Shown in pieces: positions 57,030-64,000 of a stretch of 64,000 nucleotides of DNA. Where the stretch lies: contig JAITYX010000028.1 in assembly GCA_021018815.1 (NCBI GenBank), positions 5,907,001 through 5,971,000 on the forward strand, given 5' to 3'. This DNA comes from Talinum fruticosum (lineage: Eukaryota; Streptophyta; Magnoliopsida; Caryophyllales; Talinaceae). The position numbers and the translations under genes are program-made. The notes under the pieces are model-generated. The model saw only the letters and a list, made by a program, of their open reading frames with translations, had not been told where the DNA came from and searched no databases. How positions within the stretch are numbered: position 1 is the stretch's first letter; each line of letters begins with the position of its first letter.

Positions 57030-57930
57030 GGGCGGTCTAATGCGTAGACTCGTTTAGGTTATCGAAATGGCAAAAGTCGGTCTCGATCCAGGTCAACCCG
57101 CTTAATTCGGATGAACCAGCCGATCCGCAGTGCGACCGTGATTTAAAAACCCTAACTAATCCTTTGTTGTTCTTCATCTTGCAGCTCTCCTCTCTCACTC
57201 GCGCTAGCCTCCGCCTCATCTCTTCTCCTTGCCTTGCCTTAGCGTCGGCCTTACATCGGTTGTGGTGCTTGGTTGTGCCTCTGCTTTTCTCGCTCTAGCT
57301 CGGCTTCTTGCCTATGTTGATGGTGCTCCCGAGATAGAAGGGGGAGAAACCGTGTGAGTGAGATGAGTAGAAAAGAAGGGCTAAAGAGGAGAGGAGTAGA
57401 AAAGGAGCAAAGGAGGCGGAGAAGAAGGTGCAATAAAAAGCAGAGAGGAAGGGGCATATTAGACAATCATGAGAAGGAGCAGCAGTAAAGGCACAAAGAA
57501 GAGAGAAAGAGGGAGAGAGGGTGTGTGCAACTAGTAATAAGGAGGAAAATAGGAAGCTTAAATTTAGGGTTTTGCTTAAATTTACTTTCGAAAGTTTTTT
57601 TAGTGAATGCAAATATAAATGGGCTTTTTTGGGTCTTATATTATGATTTTTAGTTTTTATACTTTTTTAATGAAATATATCATTGTTTTTATTGAATATA
57701 AAAAATACAATTACAACAAAAAATAACTAAAAATATATAGAGAAATAATTCTATAATAAACCGGGTCATGGCGGTTTAACTCGGTCCAACTAGAAAGCGG
57801 GTCAATCGGTTTAATCCTGTCTAAACGGTTCAACCAGTTAACCCATGGCACTCTCCTAACCGAGTCAATAATCGGGTCGATTCTGTTAACATACACAATA
57901 CGCACCCACGGAAAGTGTGGAAACTTAACC
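57030..57930. repeat. Possible nested repeat of unknown class in the T2 leader
   Basis: Both edges carry short GGTCAACCCG / GGTTTAACTCGG / GGTTCAACCAG-like motifs (57090-57105 and 57770-57840). They enclose a block that is CT-rich at 57180-57300 and GA-rich at 57340-57540, with AT-rich sequence after it. It has no match elsewhere in the window. The class and exact ends are unknown; it may be a small inserted element or native leader. Confidence 0.3.
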
Positions 57931-57940
57931 CTTTTTAAAA

Positions 57941-58309
57941 ATGGTCGGCGAACCACAAGAAACCTCCATGATGACCTTGTTCAAAGATTTTGCTTGCAAA
58001 ATAAAACCGCAAATCGAGGTCCAGGATAAAAAGATTGAATCCATGTCTGAAACCCTTAACCTCATACTCGAAGAACTAGAGAATAAACCAAAGTCCAAGG
58101 GAGAACTAGAGAATAAACCAAAGTCCAAGGGGAAAGGAAAAGAAGATGAGAAATAAATCCTCAAGCCCGAGTATAGTCCATGGCTAGATCAAATAGAAAG
58201 ATGTTGTGAGAATCTTCCATGTTCAATGCACACTACTTGGCCTACTGATTCACTTTAAACTATAAAGGTAAATTGCCCACAAAATTCACCATGCCTGTGT
58301 AGGAGCCGG
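57941..58309 (+). pseudogene. T2 gag start
   Basis: An ATG at 57941 opens a 71-codon frame: MVGEPQETSMMTLFKDF, then IEVQDKKIESMSETLNLILE, followed by two copies of ELENKPKSKG and a lysine-rich end. Past the stop the frame goes on as PEYSPWLDQIERCCENLP. In another frame is DNA matching the KLPPKFTMP region of the minus fragment at 33187. The minus-strand gag at 33500 has a matching KKIESMYETLEFIL run, which supports a real gag N-terminus, probably with a coiled coil. It is truncated near 58309. Confidence 0.65.
58073..58132 (+). repeat. 30 bp tandem duplication in T2 gag
   Basis: Two in-frame copies (58073-58102, 58103-58132) encode ELENKPKSKG twice, with one base difference. Confidence 0.9.
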
Positions 58310-58829
58310 TGCCCTAGACTTCCCCTCTTTAATTCGAGACGTCGACGGTCTAAAAGTAAGTAGAATTGTCGACTTTAGGTGAGTTGGGTCTTTTAATAAC
58401 TTAATTTTTAAATTAGGTTTCGAGATAGGTTTAGGAAAGATCGATTGGCATTTTTATTAATTATTATTTTTGAAATTAAATCTTTTGAAGTCTTAGGATA
58501 TTATTTCTTTAGATAGAAACATCAAACATAAAGAGAAAGAACAAATTGTTGCAAAGCTGCTGGATGAAGTTATTGAACTGCCCGGGCAAGAAACTAAGCC
58601 TAGGTAGCAACTAGGGGCTAGGGCTGGCCCACTATGACCGATGTCCGACACTCGTTGGAGCGAAATTTAGAGAGTACGGAATTTTATCGAACCACGAGAG
58701 ATGGACTAAATTAAAATAAGGTTGCGAAATGATTTAGAGACTTAAACTAACATTAACTCAAAACAAATTAACCGAGAGATTAAACTAGGCATCACAAAAA
58801 TAGAAAATTAGAGCATTCATTTCGACAAT
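58310..58829 (-). repeat. Inverted Tat-like leader fragment
   Basis: It aligns in the same orientation with 35940-36130, so on the minus strand it is Tat leader. Examples are GATCGATTGGCATTTTTA versus GATTGATTGGCGATTTTA, and the AGAAACATCAAACATAAAG versus AGAGAGATTAAACAGGAAA stretch. It meets T2 gag near 58310 and is followed by the SIRE-B LTR at 58835. Confidence 0.6.
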
Positions 58830-58834
58830 AGTAA

Positions 58835-60415
58835 TGAAGACTCGGACACTCGCTCAACGCATTTCGAGTTACATTACATGAATCAGAATAACCATCTCGT
58901 ATTTATAGAGTTTTGATTCCAAGGCATTCTCTGTGTTTTAGAAACTTTTCTGAATGAAATGGTATCTTCTCTAAGTACTATAGCTTGCACTTAATGTGTT
59001 TATTGCGCTTCTTTAAGTGACTTAGAAAACCGATTCTTTGTTCCGAGTCCAACGATCACTCGGATTTATCACAGATTGAGTGGACTAGTGTTTCACCTTC
59101 TCTCACTCGAATTTGGCTTCGATTATAAGCTCTATTTCATTAGAGTCAGTACCTCTAGTCCGTTTCATACTTAATCTATATCAAGTTATCTCACTCGATA
59201 TTCTTTACTTATCACGATCTATCGCTTAGACTAAGTCAGATGGAATTTTGAGTTATATAGTTATTGGACTCGGAAAATTCCACTTCTCTTCCGACTCGGA
59301 TAATTAGTTGATTAATTATCATAATAATTTTATTATCTCGTGTCTAATCTTGGACCGAAGTATTTCATACTTTGAGAACCAAAATTGCTTTACTTTTGTA
59401 GGTTATTCAAATGAGGATACACTTTTCAAATCACAAAAGTAACCGGCTTCAAAACGTCAAATCACCAGCAGACATGGCTTTTCACCTTCTCTCGCTCCAG
59501 TCCCAGAAGATAGTGTCGGAGCCGTCTATTTCCAAATCTGGAAAACCGAGACATCAAGCTTAACGGTGATTTTTACCTTATCTCTCAAGACACCGCTAGT
59601 AGTTTTGGGACTTCCAAGAGAGTTAAACCATTGTCCAACGTTCACATTACAACGGATACGTTTCGAGTGACTTAGAAAGCTTCTATCAACGGTCACAGAG
59701 GACTCTCGGTCAGCAGATGAAGATAACGGCTACTCGCCTGGTCATCTATAAATAGAAGCTACTTCACAAGACTTGAAGATTGCCGAACTTATTGTTAATA
59801 TACGTACTTGTGCAAAGTCTTTGTATTCATTCTCAATCTTCTACTTACAACTCCTATTCTCGTAATTCATTACCTTCCGAGTTGTAAGGTCTTGTACTCG
59901 ATTACAAACTCTTTCTTACTTTCTTTGTAAGGTCCCTTGACTAAGCCGTAAGGGTGAACTCAGCTTAAGTTGTCCCTAGCTATAAGGGTTATCTCAGCTA
60001 GGAAGTACTAGATCGGATAAGGGAATTTCCGAGTTTAGGAAAACTTGAAAAGAGTTGTCTAAGGGAGCAACTCAGGTTCGGTTAGTTCACGGTATTTTGT
60101 GGACTCAAAATAGTGGATTTAACTTCGTGTTTGGATTGACACGGTCCGTGGTTTTCTGCGCCAGGAGGGTTTCCACGTAGTCTCTAAGTGTTTACTTTCT
60201 GAGTTCATTCTAGACTCGGACTGTCTTAAAGCATTTGCTTTTCTTACCATTTCTATCTATCCAGTCTTTCCGAGTCTCTACTTTTCGACTCTGTTTTGAC
60301 TCGTAACCGCATTCTTTATTTTACCCGGCAAAAGAGTTTGAATTTCCACAAGATTTCCTCCTCACCCTGTTCACCCCCTCTAAGGTGACTCGGACTCTCC
60401 CCGAGCAAACCTTCA
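58835..60415 (+). repeat. 5' LTR of SIRE-B
   Basis: 1581 bp, TGAAGACTCGGAC ... AAACCTTCA, collinear with the solo LTR 29822-31439. It has an intact TATA box at 59747. Confidence 0.9.
59747..59754 (+). promoter_or_regulatory. TATA box of SIRE-B LTR
   Basis: TATAAATA followed by GAAGCTACTTC; the same motif and context appear in the solo LTR at 30775. Confidence 0.7.
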
Positions 60416-60417
60416 AT

Positions 60418-60430
60418 TGGTATAAGAGCC
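60418..60430 (+). other. Primer-binding site of SIRE-B
   Basis: TGGTATAAGAGCC, two bases after the LTR, is the iMet-type PBS with C changed to A. Confidence 0.85.
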
Positions 60431-60475
60431 TAGCCTTTCAGAAAGGATCTAACCATCCAAAGGTCTAAAGATCAA

Positions 60476-62290
60476 ATGGCTCGTAACACCGGAGAGTTCG
60501 ATGAAGGAAGATCTTCCAACAGGCCACCAAAATTCAAAGGATCAAACTTTGGGCACTAGAAGAAGCTTATGGAATGCTTCCTCATGGATCATGATGAAGA
60601 TGTATGGGAAATCATAAGACAAGGAAACTACATTCCAATGAAGACAGAGGAATTCAGAATCATTCCCAAGACAAAGGATGAATTCACTCTGAGCGAAGCG
60701 TAGAAGTTCAGGAAGAACTTCAAGGCAATGAACATTCTGATGTGTGCCATCAGCTCGGAGGAATACAATCGGATGTCCGCCTGCGACACAGCAAAAGAAG
60801 TGTGGGATACACTGGTCAACACTTATGAAGGCACAAGCCGAGTCGACAAGCGAAGATTAGTCAATATCTTCACAAATACGAGCTATTCAAGATGGAGTCG
60901 AAGAAAATATCACTCGGATGTTCATCCGGTTTACTAAGATTACCAACAATCTCAAGTCTCTGGGTAAGAAAATCACACACGAGGAAATGTGCGTAAAGAT
61001 ACTCGTAAGTCTCGCCAAAAGAAGATGGGGTCCGAAGGTGACTCGCCATAGAGGAGGCTCGTAACCTCTCACTCTTAAAGCCGACGAGCTCATCGGAAAG
61101 CTTCTAACACACGAAATCCATCTAGAAGAAGAGGATGCCGAGGGCAGCTCCAAAAAGAACATAGCACTAAAAGCCTCGTAATATAAAGAAGAAAATCTGA
61201 GCTTATCCGACTCGAAGACGATCCCATGGCACTCATTGCAAGAGGCTTCAAGAGAATAATGAAGCACAAAAGATGGGACAAAAGGCCAAAGGAAGAATTC
61301 TACAAGAAAGATAAAAGAGACACAAAAGGTAAGTATTCTTCTCCCTCAAAGTTATCTTTATCTAAGAATTCGGGTGTTTCGAGTGTGGCAAAGCAAAGAC
61401 CACATAGTCAAGGACTCGTCCGAAGAGGAAAAGGGACAGAAAGAAGAAGAAGGCCATGATTGTAACATGGAGTGATGAGGACTCATCGAAGATGACGAGG
61501 ACTCGGACGACTCGAAGTGTTTAATGGCAATGTCCGACTCGGAAGCTGAAAGAGAGTCGACTCGGACTCGGACAATGAGGAAACTAATCCTCAAGAGGTA
61601 ATTGACTATTTCCTCAAATTCTCCAAAGTTGATTTAGCTAAATACATTTTTACTTTGGAAGAAAAGTCCAATCTCGACTCTTCCCATTTCAAAGAACAAC
61701 TTGAGTCAATTTCTTCGAGAGCACTTCTTTGAAAAACGAATTGAAAAACCGAGACTCGACACTCGGAGAACTCTAGACTAGTGCTCAAACTAATGAGACC
61801 GAGTCTAAGTTTCTCAGAAAGAAAATGAGCAACTAAAACAGAAGCTCACCGAGTCTCAAGATCTGATTTTAAAATTTACTCAAGGTCGAAAAACCTTAAC
61901 ATGCTCTTAGGATCACAATGTGTCTCCTTTCGAAAAGAAGGTCTTGGTTTGAACAAAGAAGAGGAATCCAATTCCTACTCGTATCTATTTAAAAATGATT
62001 CCGTAACCGTGAAGTTCAGGAAAGCTGAGCACGGTCCCATTCACGTAAATGAAGGAAGGACTAAGCCCAGAACTATTTACAAAAAGAAACCATTCTCTCC
62101 TCGTTTCAAAAGGAAAAGTTTTCAAAAAGAAAGAGATACGGACTCGGTTCTCGAGAGAAAGACTCGAATCGACAAAACCCAAAGTCATTCAAATCTGGGT
62201 TCCAAAACACCTTCTTCCTTAGAAAAGGACCACAGTAAGGAATGTTATCGGGTTCGTTAGAGGAAGTGAGAAGGGTTAGATTCTCTCTGC
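60476..62290 (+). pseudogene. SIRE-B gag
   Basis: ATG 60476 begins MARNTGEFDEGRSSNRPPKF. Two in-frame TAG codons follow (about 60557 and 60701), and around them the frame reads KKLMECFLMDHDEDVWE and NILMCAISSEEYNRMS, the UBN2-like copia gag core. From 60880 the frame shifts (FIRFTKITNNLKSLGKK, about 60927-60975). A zinc-knuckle remnant CFECGKAK lies at about 61375, followed after a frameshift by HIVKDS, where the last knuckle Cys appears as Ser. An acidic stretch (DEDSD/SDSE-type, 61480-61580) and a long basic, Lys/Ser-rich C-terminal region (61901-62260) follow. Gag packages element RNA. Frame damage makes it non-functional as it stands. Confidence 0.8.
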
Positions 62291-62540
62291 TTTGCGTCAC
62301 TGAAAAGATCAAAAGGACACCGGTACCTTGACAATGGATGTTCACGCCACATGTCAGGAGATGCAGGACTCTTTTCCGAGTTGGAAAGACATGAAGGAGG
62401 AAAGGTCACATTTGGAGATGATAGCAAAGGCAAGATAGTGGGGATTGGCAAGATTGGAAAAGGAAGAAATCTGGTCAGCCCAATCTACCTTGTCAAAGGA
62501 TTAAAATATAATCTACTCAAGCATCTCCCAATTGTGCGAT
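62291..62540 (+). pseudogene. SIRE-B protease remnant
   Basis: The Ty1/copia aspartic protease cuts the polyprotein. YLDNGCSRHMSGD is readable at 62324-62362, followed by LFSELERHEGGKVTFGDDSK, a GKIVGIGKIGKG segment and PIYLVKGLKYNLL. The family active site is normally D-S/T-G; here the codon is AAT (Asn), one G-to-A change from AGT. Downstream residues are well kept and in one frame from 62351. It lies directly ahead of the pre-integrase domain, as usual in copia. Confidence 0.78.
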
Positions 62541-63780
62541 AAAGGTCAAGAGGTAAGATTCACTCGCACTAACTGCTACATTTCGATGTTACTACCAAAG
62601 AGATCAAGCTTTCAGGTAAGAGATCACGTAATACTTACATCATTCCTCTTTCGACCCAAGTCGAATTTATCTTGTTTAAAAGCATCTCTCCATGATGATT
62701 CATGGACTTGGCATCGTAGATTAGGACATATTAGCATGCATACAATCACAAAGTTGGCATCTCATAGTCTAGTTAGGGGTCTACCTAATTGTGTTTTTGA
62801 GAAAAATAAAGTTTGTGAAGCATGCACCGTAGGGAAACAAGTCGGATCTTCATTCAAATCTCTGAAGACAGCTTCCACATCCAAAGTTCTTGAGTTACTG
62901 CATATGGACTTATGTGGTAAAATCCCCGTGAAGAGCCTCTGAGGTAAATCCTACATATTTGATATTATTGATGATTATTCACGATTTACCCGGGTACGTT
63001 TTCTTAAGGACAAGAATGAAGCTTTCAAGGAGTTCAGCAAGCTCTGCAGAAAAATTCAAGTTGAGTCTCGGACTTAGATCCGGAGGATTTGAACCGACCA
63101 TGGAAGGGAATTCGACTACTCGGAATTCTCGGAGTTTTGTGACAAACATGGAAGTCTCTCACAACTTCTCAAGCACCCGTAACTCCTCAACGGAATGGAG
63201 TAGTAGAGAGAAAGAACAGAACCCTTGAAGAAATAGCAAGGACGATGATGATTGAGCACAACTTGCCTTACTATTTCTCGGGCGAGGCAATCAACACAGC
63301 CAACTACACTCGAATAGATGCCTCATCGCACCCATTATGAAGAAAACACCCTATGAGCTCTACAAAGGGAAGAAGCCAAATATTTCCTATTTCGGACCAT
63401 TCGGATGTAAATGCTTCGTTCACAACAACGGTAAGGATCACCTCGACCATGTTTGATGCTCGGCTAGACGAAGGTATTTTTCTAGGTTACTCCTTTCACA
63501 AGCAAAGCTTATCGCATTTTCAATAAGCAAACTAACAAAGTGGAAGAAAGCATCCACGTAGTGTTTGATGAGCTTGAACAGGAGAAGCCAAGTGAGTCGT
63601 CATACTTAGAACCGAAGCTCAGTAGAGATGATGACGAAGCCGAGCCTACAAAGACTCATACTCAACCCGCTCGTAATGAAGTCACTCGTAACGAGGAAAC
63701 TCGTAATGAGACAACTCAAGAGCTCGCTCGTAACGAACAAGTTAATGAAGAGGGTCACTCGTAACAAGCTTCGAAGATCA
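62541..63780 (+). pseudogene. SIRE-B integrase
   Basis: This part inserts copia cDNA into the genome. The pre-integrase zinc-binding domain shows WHRRLGHISMHTITKL (about 62711-62755) and NKVCEACTVGKQ (about 62808-62840), an HHCC-type arrangement. The catalytic core has LLHMDLCGKIPVKSL (first Asp, about 62895-62940), a TGA, then IIDDYSRFTRVRFLKDKNEA in the next segment (second Asp region). The GVVERKNRTLEEIA motif with the catalytic Glu lies at about 63198-63240 in another frame. FGPFGCKCFVHNNGKDHL (about 63398-63450) and VEESIHVVFDELEQEKPS (63540-63595) follow. The catalytic triad residues can still be read, but at least three frame breaks separate them. Confidence 0.82.
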
Positions 63781-64000
63781 AGCGGCTCAGCTCACAAATC
63801 TCGTGAATCGAGAACTGGTAAAGCATTCAAATTTACTTCCAGTCATCCCCAAGAAAACATAATTTCGGATATCAACAAGTGGGGTAAGAACTCGTTCCTC
63901 TCTACATAATCTATGTGCATTCACCGCATTCATTTCATTAAACGAACCCAAAATGCACTAGAGGCCCTTAATGAACCTGAATGGGTAGAGGCCATGCAAG
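63781..64000 (+). pseudogene. SIRE-B reverse transcriptase, start only
   Basis: The beginning of the copia RT domain (RVT_2 type). After a charged linker the frames give SSHPQENIISDINKW (about 63838-63885), a FTAFISLNEPKNALEAL-like segment and NEPEWVEAMQ up to the window end. This is the conserved opening of copia RT (EPKxxxEAL...WxxAM). The catalytic YVDD lies outside the window, so function cannot be judged. Confidence 0.8.

Larger units (their letters stand above)
52598..58309 (+). mobile_element. T2: 5' part of a Tat-like Ty3/gypsy element
   Basis: An LTR (52598-55227), a TGGCGACTCC-type PBS, a long leader of about 2.7 kb, and a gag start at 57941, truncated near 58309 where an inverted Tat leader fragment begins. 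A long leader and this PBS are usual in the Tat lineage. Confidence 0.75.
58835..64000 (+). mobile_element. SIRE-B: SIRE-like Ty1/copia element, 5' portion
   Basis: 5' LTR, iMet-type PBS, gag, protease, integrase and the start of RT in copia order on the plus strand. The 3' part lies beyond the window. Integrase motifs, long gag and LTR similarity to SIRE-A and the solo LTR at 29822 group it as SIRE-like. It has fewer lesions than the gypsy copies, but frameshifts and stops in gag and integrase show it is not intact. The 5 bp before the LTR is AGTAA. Confidence 0.88.

Overview
This window looks like plant (angiosperm) heterochromatin. It is AT-rich, contains no intact host gene, tRNA or rRNA that I can see, and consists almost wholly of nested, mostly decayed LTR retrotransposons plus one CACTA-type DNA transposon and one Helitron. 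The lineages present are chromovirus-type Ty3/gypsy (Tekay/Del-like), Tat/Ogre-like Ty3/gypsy with a DNG protease and dual RNase H, and SIRE-like Ty1/copia. I cannot name the species.

Region 1 (1-29664) is a multi-level nest whose boundaries can be fixed by target-site duplications (TSDs). A Tat-like LTR on the minus strand is split by a 28.9 kb chromovirus (E1, 161-29057). E1 was itself hit by a solo LTR (5362-7554, TSD GATAT), a reverse-oriented chromovirus solo LTR (8799-11726, TSD CAATA) and a CACTA element (12821-25675, TSD GAA). The CACTA carries a second, younger chromovirus (E2, 15574-24622, TSD ATGAT) with two near-identical 2.84 kb LTRs. E1 still shows gag, protease, RT, RNase H and integrase pieces in order, all frameshifted. 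E2 has lost protease and RT.

Region 2 (29665-43377) holds a SIRE solo LTR (29822-31439, TSD CATTA), a degenerate minus-strand LTR, and a cluster of Tat-like fragments in alternating orientation: a minus LTR plus gag, a plus LTR, a minus LTR with PBS, a minus 3' internal end with a PPT, and a plus-strand Tat copy (T1) with RT, RNase H, second RNase H and integrase. Between two divergent Tat LTRs lies a TATA box followed by an ORF start, antisense to the neighbouring Tat copy.

Region 3 (43378-51334) is an internally deleted SIRE-like copia (SIRE-A) keeping gag and C-terminal RNase H. Its 3' LTR contains a precisely bounded non-autonomous Helitron (49167-50305).

Region 4 (51335-58834) has a minus-strand Tat gag-protease fragment, then a plus-strand Tat 5' end (T2). 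The T2 LTR is interrupted by a truncated second copy of the solo-LTR family seen at 5362. It continues into leader and gag start, followed by an inverted Tat leader fragment.

Region 5 (58835-64000) is the 5' part of a second SIRE-like copia (SIRE-B: LTR, gag, protease, integrase, start of RT) that runs out of the window. All protein-coding features are pseudogenes. The most unusual feature is a conserved, intron-like layout inside the chromovirus LTRs.
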